A DNA stretch of 64,000 nucleotides from G965214625 sp965214625 (lineage in GTDB: Bacteria; Pseudomonadota; Gammaproteobacteria; Arenicellales; Poriferihabitantaceae). The notes below the pieces were generated by a model that saw nothing but the letters and a program-made list of their open reading frames with translations, had not been told where the DNA came from and did no database searches. The DNA is taken from contig OZ243962.1 in assembly GCA_965214625.1 (NCBI GenBank), positions 2,852,001 to 2,916,000 on the forward strand, read 5' to 3'. Made by a program: the position numbers and the translations under genes. Positions 18,024-26,579 of the stretch are shown piece by piece (within the stretch, counting starts at the first letter, position 1; every line of letters begins with the position of its first letter).

Positions 18024-19186
18024 AAGGCAAAGCGACGACCGTGGACAACATTCACGAAGTGCTGGCCGATTATCGCCAGGGGAAAATGGTCATTCTGGTG
18101 GACGATGAGGACCGCGAAAATGAAGGGGATTTGCTGGTGGCGGCAGAGTGTGTCACCGACGAGCATATCAATTTCATGGCATCCAACGGGAAAGGCTTGA
18201 TTTGTCTGACGTTGACCGAAGAGCGTTGTTTCCAGCTTGATTTGCCGTTGATGGTCAGCCGTAATAATGCGCGTTTCTCGACCAATTTCACCGTCTCCAT
18301 TGAAGCGGCCGAAGGGGTGACGACCGGGATTTCGGCGCAGGATCGGGCGATTACCATCCGGGCGGCGGTGAAGCGCAATGCCCGCCCCAGCGATCTGGTA
18401 TCGCCGGGACATATTTTTCCGATCAAGTCACAACCGGGGGGGGTACTGACGAGGGCCGGTCATACCGAAGCGGGTGTGGACATGGCCCGGCTTTGCGGTT
18501 ATGAGCCTGCCAGCGTACTGTGTGAAATCCTGAAAGAGGACGGGACCATGGCCCGGTTACCCGATTTGTTGGCGTTTGGTCAGAAACACCAGTTGAAAAT
18601 AGGCACCATCGCCGATCTGATCCGTTATCGCCTGAAACATGATCCGACGGTCGAAAGATTGTCAGAAGCGACCTTGACGCTGAAACAGGGATGCTTCAGA
18701 TCCTATGTCTACCGGGATATCGTGGAGGGGGGGACGCACATGGCATTGGTGCATGGGACGATTCGAAGCGACAGGCCGACGCCGGTGAGGGTGCATGTCC
18801 ATCATGGCCTGCTCGATATGGTTCTGGAGCCACAATCCCCGTCTAGCTGGACACTGGAAAACGCGCTGGAGTCGATCGTCCGACAGGAACAGGGGGTGGT
18901 GGTCATTTTGTCGTACAACGAATCTGCCGATGAGTTGGTCAGTCGGATACAATTGAACGGTCGTCGGTCTGAGCGGAACAGCAGTCCCCAGGGAGCGGAT
19001 GAAGATCAACATCCTGTCAATCTACGGATGCTGGGTGCAGGTGGACAGATTCTGACCAATCTGGGAGTATCGAAAGTGCTGGCACTGGGCAGGGAACGAA
19101 AGGCCCACGGACTGTCGGGATTCGGACTGGAAATCGTGGAATATATTACTGCTCCTCAACATCTGGAAAACGGGTATCAATCATGA
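18020..19186 (+). CDS. ribB: 3,4-dihydroxy-2-butanone-4-phosphate synthase with degenerate GTP cyclohydrolase II-like domain
   Basis: A 388-residue RibBA-shaped protein. Residues 1-205 are a complete DHBP synthase with VDDEDRENEGDL, RAGHTEAGVDMARL and the acidic metal-binding residues; it makes the four-carbon unit of riboflavin from ribulose 5-phosphate. Residues 206-388 resemble GTP cyclohydrolase II but lack the zinc-binding cysteine cluster (GDVFGSLRCDCG type). Here the equivalent stretch reads VHVHHGLLDMVLE. The second domain is therefore probably not a cyclohydrolase, as in other proteobacterial RibBX proteins, and a separate ribA should exist elsewhere. It overlaps ribE and ribH by four bases each. 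Confidence 0.9.
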   Translation: MKGKATTVDNIHEVLADYRQGKMVILVDDEDRENEGDLLVAAECVTDEHINFMASNGKGLICLTLTEERCFQLDLPLMVSRNNARFSTNFTVSIEAAEGVTTGISAQDRAITIRAAVKRNARPSDLVSPGHIFPIKSQPGGVLTRAGHTEAGVDMARLCGYEPASVLCEILKEDGTMARLPDLLAFGQKHQLKIGTIADLIRYRLKHDPTVERLSEATLTLKQGCFRSYVYRDIVEGGTHMALVHGTIRSDRPTPVRVHVHHGLLDMVLEPQSPSSWTLENALESIVRQEQGVVVILSYNESADELVSRIQLNGRRSERNSSPQGADEDQHPVNLRMLGAGGQILTNLGVSKVLALGRERKAHGLSGFGLEIVEYITAPQHLENGYQS

Positions 19187-19644
19187 AAGAGATTACCGGT
19201 GACTTTACACAAAGCGGTGCAAGATATGCCCTGGTGGCGGGACAATTCAACCAGATGATTACCGACAAGCTGGTCCAAGGGGCGGTCGGTGTGTTGCAGG
19301 GGCATGGTATTGCCTCAGCCGATATTGACTGCGTCTGGGTTCCGGGTGCATTTGAAATCCCTGCGGTCGCTCGCCGTCTGGCAAAAACGGGACAGTATGG
19401 TGCGATTATCACGTTGGGTGCGGTGATACGCGGGGCGACGGCCCATTTTGATTATGTCGCAGGGGAATGTGCCTCGGGGATTGCCCGGTTGAATCATGAA
19501 CTGGATATTCCGGTGATTTTTGGTGTGCTGACAACAGACACCGTTGAGCAGGCGCTGGAGAGGGCGGGTTCCAAGTCTGGAAACAAGGGCGGCGATGCCG
19601 CGCTGGCTGCGCTCCAGATGGTCAGTCTGTTGAAGAAGATCTGA
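19183..19644 (+). CDS. ribH: 6,7-dimethyl-8-ribityllumazine synthase RibH
   Basis: A 153-residue lumazine synthase, the penultimate enzyme of riboflavin synthesis. Diagnostic motifs are VPGAFEIPAVARRLA (about residues 49-63), LGAVIRGATAHFDYV with the catalytic histidine (about 75-89), and FGVLTTDTVEQALERAG. Family members form icosahedral or pentameric shells. The ATG at 19183 overlaps the ribB stop, so translation is coupled. nusB follows after 43 bases with AGGAG upstream. Confidence 0.97.
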   Translation: MKEITGDFTQSGARYALVAGQFNQMITDKLVQGAVGVLQGHGIASADIDCVWVPGAFEIPAVARRLAKTGQYGAIITLGAVIRGATAHFDYVAGECASGIARLNHELDIPVIFGVLTTDTVEQALERAGSKSGNKGGDAALAALQMVSLLKKI

Positions 19645-19687
19645 AGCGCATCGACCGCCGTATCAGTCAGGAGAACTCAGCGCAACG

Positions 19688-20104
19688 ATGGCGAAAGGAG
19701 GACGACATCTGGCCAGGCGATGCGTGGTCCAGGCACTGTACCAATGGCAGGTTACGGGCCAGCAGCCTTCCGAAATCGAGGGATCCTTTATTCAAAACGA
19801 ACGGTTAACGGGAAGATACCTGGACTATTTCCTGTCACTGATTCAGATGATCCCTCATCATATAGAGACCATCGATGCGCTTATTCGACCGCATCTGGAT
19901 CGTGAACCGGACAAGGTGGACTTGATCGAACAGGCGATTTTGAGAGTGGGGACCTATGAACTCAAATATGATCCCAGTATTCCCCTGCGGGTCGTGCTCG
20001 ACGAAGCGATTGATCTGGCAAAACTATTCTGTTCCGAACAGGGGTACAAGTATATCAATGGCGTGCTGGACAAGGTCGCGAAAGAGGTCAGAAACCCTGT
20101 ATAA
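19688..20104 (+). CDS. nusB: Transcription antitermination factor NusB
   Basis: A 138-residue RNA-binding helical protein that forms the rRNA antitermination complex with NusE (S10). It shows the N-terminal RHLARRCVVQALYQWQVTG and the C-terminal LDEAIDLAKLFCSEQGYKYINGVLDKVAKE, both diagnostic. The ATG at 19688 follows AGGAG (19668-19672) at a long distance. The link to ribH is common in gammaproteobacteria. The usual thiL between nusB and pgpA is missing. Confidence 0.97.
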   Translation: MAKGGRHLARRCVVQALYQWQVTGQQPSEIEGSFIQNERLTGRYLDYFLSLIQMIPHHIETIDALIRPHLDREPDKVDLIEQAILRVGTYELKYDPSIPLRVVLDEAIDLAKLFCSEQGYKYINGVLDKVAKEVRNPV

Positions 20105-20120
20105 AGCAACCCTTAAGGAC

Positions 20121-20576
20121 GTGTTCGCCAGTCCGGCGAATGCCGTGGCATTTGGATTTGGTGCAGGATTGAGCCCGTATGCTCCCGGGACAGTCGGTAC
20201 GCTGGTAGCGGTGCCGCTGTACATCTTTCTTTCCGCTTTTCCTTCCGCAGTCTATCTCGGTTGTCTTGTTGCGGGCTTTTGGATTGGCATCTATGTCTGT
20301 TCAAAAGCGGCACAGTCAATAGAATCTCACGACCATCCCGCTATTGTCTGGGATGAGGTGATCGGTTACCTGGCCACAATGTGCCTGATTCCGGTTTCGG
20401 TCACTTCCATCGTGGTTGGATTTGTCCTGTTCAGACTGTTCGATATCGTGAAACCCTGGCCGATCAATTGGGTTGATCGACGGTTGTCCGGAGGGATTGG
20501 CACAATGGTCGATGATCTCATTGCGGCGCTATTCGCTGCGCTTTTGTTGAGGCTGATTTTGCCGATGCTGTCGTAA
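20121..20576 (+). CDS. pgpA: Phosphatidylglycerophosphatase A
   Basis: A PgpA homologue with the signature FGFGAGLSPYAPGTVGTL near the start, the metal-binding IVWDEVIGY, and the late FRLFDIVKPWPINWVDRR. It removes the phosphate from phosphatidylglycerophosphate in the inner membrane and has about four hydrophobic segments. The start is uncertain: GTG 20121 gives 151 residues but lies only two bases after AAGGA, while an in-frame ATG at 20058 inside nusB would add 21 residues. E. coli PgpA has 172 residues, so the longer form is plausible. Confidence 0.9.
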   Translation: MFASPANAVAFGFGAGLSPYAPGTVGTLVAVPLYIFLSAFPSAVYLGCLVAGFWIGIYVCSKAAQSIESHDHPAIVWDEVIGYLATMCLIPVSVTSIVVGFVLFRLFDIVKPWPINWVDRRLSGGIGTMVDDLIAALFAALLLRLILPMLS

Positions 20577-20753
20577 GGTTCGGTTCGACTGGCCTGGCCG
20601 GTTCACTGCCGCTCTGCCTGAAACGGGATGTCACGCCGCTTGGCGATGGGGCTTGAACTGTTTGCCGGACAAGGGGGTATCGGGTGCCAGGCAGGCGAGT
20701 CCGGTTTGGGCAAAGGGGGATGATCGGTGTGCTCCTGTGCCGGAATCGGGTCG

Positions 20754-22202
20754 TTATCGTCGCCATTGATGGAAACGGCGCAACAGCCTGAATACCCAGG
20801 CGGGTGTATGGTTGCGTTTCCATTGTCCGGCTGCAAACTTGTTGGCCTCCATCCAGGTCGGGTAGGCATGTATGGTGCCCAGTATCTTGTTCAGGCCGAG
20901 ACCATGTTGCATTGCGAGGACGAATTCCGCGATCAGGTCACCGGCATGTTGACCGATAATGGTTACACCCAGTATTTTGTCTTTCCCGGGAACCGTAAGT
21001 ACCTTGACGGTGCCGACGTCATGTCCCTCTGCAATGGCCCTGTCCAATTTGCCCAGATCATAGCGGGTCACTTCATAGTCAATTCCCTGTGCTTTGGCCT
21101 CCTGCTCGTTGAAACCGACCCGGGCGATTTCCGGGTCCGTGTAGGTGGCCCATGGAAGAACCGAGTAATTTACCTTGAATTTTTTGAATGGACGGAACAG
21201 CGCGTTGACGGTGGCATACCAGGCCTGATGGGAAGCGGCATGGGTGAACAGATACGGTCCCACCACATCGCCGACGGCATATACAGAGGGATATCCCGCC
21301 TGCAGATAGTCATTGACCTCAATGCGCCGACCTGGACTGATCGGAATATGAAGGTTGTCAAGGCCATATCCATCCAGCCGGGCCGATCTTCCGACGGCGA
21401 CCAGGATCTGATCGAAAGGGACTTCGACCTGTCGGTCATGATACGTGCAAATGAGAGTTTTGCTGCCCGCCTGATCGACAATTTTTTCGGCGCGGTGTTC
21501 GGTCAATATGTGCATTCCCTCGTCTTGCAATCGTTCGGTCATGTATGCCGCGATTTCATCATCCTCACGGATCATGATTTTGGGGAGCATTTCGACAATG
21601 TGAACATCGGACCCGAATCGGGCGAAGCATTGAGCCAGTTCACAGCCAATGGGTCCGCCCCCCAGGACCACCAGACGTTCTGGCAACTCGGTCAGGTTCC
21701 AGACGTTGTCAGAGGTCAAATAGTCAATCTGGTCGAGCCCTTCAATCGGCGGTATCAATGGCTCACCTCCGGCAGCAACCACAATACTGTTTGCAGTGAG
21801 CGTCTTGCCGTTGACGAGTACGCTGTGTTCAGTCAGTAATTCAGCCTTGCCCTTGATGACCTCGACACCCAGCGAGGTATATCGCTCGATCGAGTCATGC
21901 GGGGCAATTTGTGCGATGACCGTCCTGACACGCTCCATGATATGGGGAAACTCGAACTCGACAGAGGCCGAAGTGAAGCCATATTGTGAGGCACGCTTGA
22001 GATTATGGACAAACTTTGCTGAGGCGATCAGGGTCTTGGAGGGGACACATCCGGTATTCAGACAGTCGCCCCCCATTTCTCCCTTTTCGATCAGGATGAC
22101 TTTTGCCTTGACTGCTGCGGCAATATAGGCGCTGACCAGCCCCCCGCTACCGGCACCAATCACAATCAGATTGGCATCATATTTTTGTTTTGAGATCGTC
22201 AT
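20754..22202 (-). CDS. MerA/Lpd-like FAD-dependent pyridine nucleotide-disulfide oxidoreductase
   Basis: A 482-residue class I flavoprotein disulfide reductase. The FAD motif VIGAGSGGLVSAYIAA is at about 14-29, the redox pair in GGDCLNTGCVPSK is Cys47 and Cys52, the NAD(P) motif VVLGGGPIGCEL lies near 175, and a C-terminal IHAYPTWMEANK carries the conserved histidine. It lacks the N-terminal heavy-metal-binding domain of mercuric reductase and has no neighbouring mer or lipoamide genes. It starts with a four-base overlap with the TVP38-family gene, a pairing frequent in proteobacteria whose biochemical role is not established. Confidence 0.9.
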   Translation of the reverse strand: MTISKQKYDANLIVIGAGSGGLVSAYIAAAVKAKVILIEKGEMGGDCLNTGCVPSKTLIASAKFVHNLKRASQYGFTSASVEFEFPHIMERVRTVIAQIAPHDSIERYTSLGVEVIKGKAELLTEHSVLVNGKTLTANSIVVAAGGEPLIPPIEGLDQIDYLTSDNVWNLTELPERLVVLGGGPIGCELAQCFARFGSDVHIVEMLPKIMIREDDEIAAYMTERLQDEGMHILTEHRAEKIVDQAGSKTLICTYHDRQVEVPFDQILVAVGRSARLDGYGLDNLHIPISPGRRIEVNDYLQAGYPSVYAVGDVVGPYLFTHAASHQAWYATVNALFRPFKKFKVNYSVLPWATYTDPEIARVGFNEQEAKAQGIDYEVTRYDLGKLDRAIAEGHDVGTVKVLTVPGKDKILGVTIIGQHAGDLIAEFVLAMQHGLGLNKILGTIHAYPTWMEANKFAAGQWKRNHTPAWVFRLLRRFHQWRR

Positions 22203-22882
22203 GATGAAGTTCTTTTTTTAATCTGCTGAACAAGAAATTTTGCGCAGTAGGGAAACACCGCCAACAAAACGAAGGAAGTGATCATGGCGGGAGACAACAA
22301 GCCGCTCACCGAATCCAGTTTTGACAGCTGGGTCCCTGCGTTGACGTAGACCATGGTTCCTGGCAGCATGCCGATGAAGGAGGCCAGCATATAGGTGACT
22401 GTTTTGATCGGGGTTAATCCCATTAACAGGTTAATTGCAAAAAACGGGAAGATCGGTACGAGTCGCATGGAAAACAAGTACAATGCGCCTTCCTTTTCAA
22501 AGCTGTTGTTGATTTTGAGCAGCTTGTCTCCCATTTTGTGCCGAATCGTATTCCCGAACAGATAGCGTGCGATCAAAAAGGCAAAAGTCGCCCCCAGGGT
22601 GGCTGACGTGACGGCAATCAGTGAGCCGATAATGAAGCCAAACAGTGCGCCGGCAGTGAGGGTCAGGATCAATGCACCGGGAATCGAAGCCGAAGTGACG
22701 GCAACATAAATGGCCGAAAAGATGCCGATCGCCAAAATCGGGTTGGTTTCCTGGAACACAGTCAGTATCTCTAGTTTCCGCTTGACAAATTCCAGGTTGA
22801 GATATTTTTCCGGTCCAAGGTAAATGAGCAGGACGACAATAAAAAAGATGAAAACAAGGATAGCAATTTTGCCTTTGGTCAT
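22199..22882 (-). CDS. TVP38/TMEM64 (DedA-like) membrane protein
   Basis: A 227-residue membrane protein with about five or six hydrophobic segments, including IAILVFIFFIVVLLIYLG at the start and VLLAVFPYCAKFLV at the end. The VTT/SNARE-associated signature is visible as ASIPGALILTLTAGALFG (about 64-81) and the RLVPIFPFFAINLLMG re-entrant segment (about 140-155). It forms an operon with the MerA-like reductase, which starts inside its stop codon. TVP38/DedA proteins are linked to lipid scrambling or membrane homeostasis, and the substrate is unknown. Confidence 0.9.
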   Translation of the reverse strand: MTKGKIAILVFIFFIVVLLIYLGPEKYLNLEFVKRKLEILTVFQETNPILAIGIFSAIYVAVTSASIPGALILTLTAGALFGFIIGSLIAVTSATLGATFAFLIARYLFGNTIRHKMGDKLLKINNSFEKEGALYLFSMRLVPIFPFFAINLLMGLTPIKTVTYMLASFIGMLPGTMVYVNAGTQLSKLDSVSGLLSPAMITSFVLLAVFPYCAKFLVQQIKKRTSS

Positions 22883-22915
22883 TCTATTCGCTAAGGGAGG
22901 TGAAGGGGGTTCGAG

Positions 22916-22932
22916 GACTCATCGGGTGAGTC
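22916..22932. other. Short perfect hairpin in the TVP38/OmpA intergenic region
   Basis: GACTCA and TGAGTC pair around a five-base loop. No T-run follows on either strand, so it is not a normal terminator. It lies in the 334-base space between two diverging genes and could be an operator half-site pair or leader structure. No regulator is indicated. Confidence 0.3.
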
Positions 22933-22958
22933 AGCAGACATGGTATTGGGATTGGAGT

Positions 22959-22967
22959 TGCTATAAT
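22959..22967 (+). promoter_or_regulatory. Extended -10 promoter element facing the OmpA-domain gene
   Basis: TGCTATAAT is a perfect extended -10 (TG, one base, TATAAT). There is no good -35, which extended -10 promoters can do without. It stands about 250 bases before the ATG at 23217, leaving a long AT-rich leader (22968-23216) with no recognised gene. Confidence 0.4.
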
Positions 22968-23216
22968 ACTTTGAACCGGTTTGTGGATAAAGTTTGGTGT
23001 CATAGGATTAAAGTTGTACTATGTGTAAAATATTTTTCACAGATCGTCTGTTTGGGTTTATCTTTACTTGAGTATTGTCTGTTCTTCAACGAAGGGGATC
23101 TGCAGCACTGACAGGTCAACCGTAACGTTGCGATGCTATCGGTAGCTTCTTTAAAGTTGGAGTGATTGGTATTGACGTTCGAGTATACAAAATTGAGTCT
23201 ATCAGCGAGATACTGA

Positions 23217-24476
23217 ATGAACAGGATTTACCTTTCCATTATTGCCGGACTTGTACTGGTGGCTGGCTATTTGGGTTACCTGAATTATGTTGGCCAGGAG
23301 ATGACTGATCCGCCCCTGGCGCAGGAAAACACCATTGACCGGGCGAGCCCGGATGAGTCCACTTCGTCGGAGGGCATGAAAGAGGCGACGGAAGAAGTAA
23401 CGCAAGAGGCCGGGCAGAATGCCAACGCCGTTGTACAGGAAGCAATGCCGGATGACTCCGCCGGTGCTCAGGAACGCATCGGGATGATTCTCGATCGGTT
23501 AACGGCGGCGGCCCAGATAGAAGCAGAAACAATGGAGTCTCTCAGTCCGGAGGATCAGTTGCACCACATTGTCGAGACAGTGACACGGCTAACAGATACA
23601 TTGAAGTCACAAACGGAACAACATAGGAATGAACTGCTGGCACGGGATGAAATACATTCTGCTGAGATGCAACAGCATCTGGCTACTCTGCAGGATGCCT
23701 TGTCCGAGGCGGCACAATTAAGGCAGCGTATTGCCGAAACAGAAGTGGTGACGGTGCAAAACCAGTCGCTGGCGCGGGAAAGGGAACAGTTGGCTCAGCA
23801 AAGGGACCAACTGATACTGGAAAGAGACCAGTTGACGCGGGAAAGAGATCGGCTGCACGGTGAAAATGCGGCGTTGGCACGGGAGGAACAGGACCGGCTG
23901 GCAGAAAACGAGGCGCTGATCCAGGAGCGTGACCGGCTGGTTGAGGAAAACCGGCAGCGGGTTTCGGAAAAGGCGGCAACGGAGCAACGGTTGGAGCAGG
24001 ATATCGCACAGTTAAAACAAAGCATGAATCTGGAGATCACTAAACGGGAGGACGTGATCATTCAGCTTGAACAGGCCGCCAAAACCCTTCAACTGGGTAG
24101 CGATGTAGCCTTTGAATTCGGTTCCGCAACGTTGTCGCGTACCGGAAAGGAGGTGCTTTCAAAAGTGAAAGTGCTAATGCAGAGCTATCCCGATTATGTG
24201 GTGAGCCTGGAAGGCCATACGGATGACAGGGGGATCAAGACGGACTATCAGGAACGCTTTCCGTCCAACTGGGAATTATCGGCTGCCCGGGCGGGCTCGG
24301 CGGTCAGGTATCTGGAGCGTGAAGGGGTGAACCCCAACCGTTTGCGAATTGTTGGTTTTGGGTCCCATCGTCCTGTTGCAGACAATCAGCTGGCAGAGGG
24401 GCGGGCCAAAAATCGCAGGCTGGAAATCGTTTTTACGCCGAAATCGCGCTCGAGGGAAACGATCCAGCCCTTTTAG
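23217..24476 (+). CDS. OmpA-C-domain protein with long coiled coil, membrane-anchored
   Basis: A 419-residue protein. An N-terminal hydrophobic segment (about residues 4-25) is followed by an acidic, low-complexity region and a long coiled coil (about 120-290) rich in RDQL and ERDRL heptads. The C-terminal OmpA/MotB peptidoglycan-binding domain (about 300-410) has LEGHTDDRGI, NWELSAARAGSAVRYL, RIVGFGSHRPVADN and GRAKNRRLEIVF. The layout resembles envelope proteins that bridge the inner membrane to peptidoglycan. It is monocistronic between diverging and converging neighbours. The exact role cannot be assigned. Confidence 0.88.
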   Translation: MNRIYLSIIAGLVLVAGYLGYLNYVGQEMTDPPLAQENTIDRASPDESTSSEGMKEATEEVTQEAGQNANAVVQEAMPDDSAGAQERIGMILDRLTAAAQIEAETMESLSPEDQLHHIVETVTRLTDTLKSQTEQHRNELLARDEIHSAEMQQHLATLQDALSEAAQLRQRIAETEVVTVQNQSLAREREQLAQQRDQLILERDQLTRERDRLHGENAALAREEQDRLAENEALIQERDRLVEENRQRVSEKAATEQRLEQDIAQLKQSMNLEITKREDVIIQLEQAAKTLQLGSDVAFEFGSATLSRTGKEVLSKVKVLMQSYPDYVVSLEGHTDDRGIKTDYQERFPSNWELSAARAGSAVRYLEREGVNPNRLRIVGFGSHRPVADNQLAEGRAKNRRLEIVFTPKSRSRETIQPF

Positions 24477-24599
24477 CTTCCGGATAGCAATCCGAGTGCC
24501 TGCTGTGTTGCACAGCTTGACTTGCCCGTACCTGGCCGTCTCGGTACGTCCTTGTGCACCGGCGGTTATCCCCCAAAGTCCACGCTGAGATGAGTCGTC

Positions 24600-25850
24600 T
24601 TAAGCCTCGATTTTTGAGATAAGGGCATCGGCGAATTCGCTGGTTGAAACCGTTTTGGCCCCCTGCATCTGTCGTGCAAAGTCATAGGTGACGGTCTTGT
24701 CGGCAACAACTGCCGGAAAGGCGGTATTGATCAGTTCGGCGGCTTCATTCCAGCCGATGTACTCCAGCATCATGACTCCCGAAAAAAGCAGCGATGAGGG
24801 ATTCACTTTATCCTGATTCGCATATTTCGGTGCGGTTCCGTGGGTGGCTTCAAACACGGCGATGTGATCGGCCATGTTGGCGCCGGGGGCAATGCCGACA
24901 CCACCCACTTCAGCGGCCACCGCATCTGAAATGTAATCACCATTCAGGTTCATGGTGGCAAGGACATCGAACTCGGCGGGCCGCAGCTGAAGGAGCTGGA
25001 AAATGATATCGGCAATACGGTCCTTGATCAGAATTCTGCCTTCCGGCATGAGGCCCGCATGTTCATCCCATAATTCTTCTTCCGTCACGATCTGGTCACG
25101 AAACTCTTCCTTGGCCACCTCATAGCCCCAATTCCTGAATGCGCCCTCGGTGAATTTCATGATATTGCCCTTGTGCACCAGGGTCACGCTCGCCTTTTGC
25201 TGATCAATCGCATACTGAATCGCCTTGCGAACCAGTCGTTTGCTTCCAAAGGGGCTGATGGGCTTGACCCCCAGACCCGCATCTTCGAAAAACTCGGCCT
25301 GCATTTCTTCGCGCAGAAATTTTGCTAGTTTCCGATTGGCTTCTGTCCCGCTTTGAAATTCGATTCCGGCATAGACATCCTCGGTATTTTCACGGAAGAT
25401 CACCACATCGACCTCTTCGGGTCTTTGCATTGGAGAAGGGACCCCCTGATAGTATCGCACCGGTCGAACACAGGCATAAAGATCCATTTCCTGTCTCAGG
25501 GAAACATTCAGGGAGCGGAAACCACCGCCTATCGGCGTGGTGAGAGGCCCCTTGATGGAAACCATCAGCTCCCTGATCGCGCTGAGCGTTTCGGCCGGAA
25601 AATAATCGCCCTGGTACAGGCCGGCGGCTTTTTCACCCATATACAGCTCACACCAATGGATTCGTCTTTGACCCTGATATGCTTTGGCGACCGCGGCATC
25701 CCATACCCGCAGTGAAGCCCGAGTAATGTCCGAGCCAATACCATCGCCTTCGATCACACCCAAGATAGGCTGGTCGGGTACCGAAAGCCGGCCATTGTGT
25801 ATGGTTATTTTCTCTCCGTTTTGCGGAATTTTGACATGTTGATAGGCCAT
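24600..25850 (-). CDS. icd: NADP-dependent isocitrate dehydrogenase
   Basis: A 416-residue homologue of E. coli Icd (416). It converts isocitrate to 2-oxoglutarate in the TCA cycle. Substrate-binding residues are in GGGFRSLNVSLRQEMDLYACVRPVRYY (about residues 107-133), whose serine in RSLNV is the site phosphorylated by AceK in E. coli. The catalytic lysine is in VTLVHKGNIMKFTEGAF, and the late GTAPKYANQDKVNPSS contacts NADP. The ribosome site AAGGAG lies seven to twelve bases before the ATG and overlaps a 12-bp palindrome (25860-25871, CCTTAATTAAGG). Confidence 0.97.
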   Translation of the reverse strand: MAYQHVKIPQNGEKITIHNGRLSVPDQPILGVIEGDGIGSDITRASLRVWDAAVAKAYQGQRRIHWCELYMGEKAAGLYQGDYFPAETLSAIRELMVSIKGPLTTPIGGGFRSLNVSLRQEMDLYACVRPVRYYQGVPSPMQRPEEVDVVIFRENTEDVYAGIEFQSGTEANRKLAKFLREEMQAEFFEDAGLGVKPISPFGSKRLVRKAIQYAIDQQKASVTLVHKGNIMKFTEGAFRNWGYEVAKEEFRDQIVTEEELWDEHAGLMPEGRILIKDRIADIIFQLLQLRPAEFDVLATMNLNGDYISDAVAAEVGGVGIAPGANMADHIAVFEATHGTAPKYANQDKVNPSSLLFSGVMMLEYIGWNEAAELINTAFPAVVADKTVTYDFARQMQGAKTVSTSEFADALISKIEA

Positions 25851-26222
25851 TGAAGCACTCCTTAATTAAGGCTAAAAATACAAATCGAATGCCAACAAGT
25901 GTGGCATGACCAAGGTTTCGTATTGACAGCACTATTTTAAACCATCCTGCTCACCGTCTGACGATTCTGTTGAACGCATCTTGCCGGATAATCGGTATCG
26001 AGTCGTGTTTCACACGATGAGGTATCCTGCGACTGTACTGCCACTGTACTGCCACTGTACCACTGTTACCGCGATGCTGAAAATCAATCTTCCCAATTGA
26101 CAAAACGGCAGACGGTCTTACAATCGGATGGTCAGTGAAGCGGGTAAACAGGCGTTGAGAATGCAGTCTCGAGGTGATGGTCTGCATGATTCGGAGAAAA
26201 TATTTTTGGAGTGGTGTGATTG
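25851..26222. other. Divergent intergenic region between icd and Rieske ferredoxin gene
   Basis: About 370 bases with no recognised gene. It holds the icd ribosome site, the CCTTAATTAAGG palindrome and a short tandem repeat. Promoters for both diverging genes must lie here, but no clear -35/-10 pair could be picked. Confidence 0.5.
26032..26060. repeat. Short tandem repeat, 11-bp unit, 2.6 copies
   Basis: The unit ACTGTACTGCC occurs at 26032-26042 and 26043-26053, and its first seven bases again at 26054-26060; a related CACTG follows. It lies between the icd and ferredoxin genes. It may be a simple slippage repeat. Confidence 0.75.
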
Positions 26223-26546
26223 ATGAACAACCTTGGTGAAAACTGGCACCGTGTCGGTTCTGCAAACGATATTGATGAAGAGGATGTGATCCGCTTTGAT
26301 CACGGAAACAGAACCTTGGCGGTTTATAATACCGAAGACGGTTTTTTTGCGACAGACGGGCTTTGTACCCATGAAGATCAGCACCTTGCTGACGGGCTGG
26401 TGATTGATGACACGATCGAATGTCCGTTGCATCAGGGTCTTTTTCATATCCCGACTGGTGAAGCCCTGAGTGCACCGGTTTGCATTGACCTGAAAACCTA
26501 CCCGGTGGAAATTGTCGATGGGGATATTTATGTCCAGATTGATTAG
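26223..26546 (+). CDS. Rieske [2Fe-2S] ferredoxin (dioxygenase-type)
   Basis: A 107-residue small Rieske ferredoxin. Cluster ligands are Cys48 and His50 in CTHEDQHL, and Cys67 and His70 in CPLHQGLF. It carries electrons from a flavin reductase to an oxygenase. The ATG at 26223 follows GGAG (26208-26211). The next gene, 33 bases downstream, is a ferredoxin reductase, so the two form an electron-transfer pair. No oxygenase is adjacent; the nearest is the Rieske oxygenase at 38.8 kb, 11 kb away, which makes that link speculative. Confidence 0.93.
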   Translation: MNNLGENWHRVGSANDIDEEDVIRFDHGNRTLAVYNTEDGFFATDGLCTHEDQHLADGLVIDDTIECPLHQGLFHIPTGEALSAPVCIDLKTYPVEIVDGDIYVQID

Positions 26547-26579
26547 GACGCAGATCAATTAGCCCGACAGGGTCGCTCC

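Noticed and set aside
22895..22935. GGGTTCGAGGACTC looked like a tRNA T-arm
   Set aside because: No matching acceptor, D or anticodon arm could be found around it.
26032..26065. Repeat units suggestive of a CRISPR or iteron array
   Set aside because: Units are only 11 bp, directly adjacent without spacers, and fewer than three copies.
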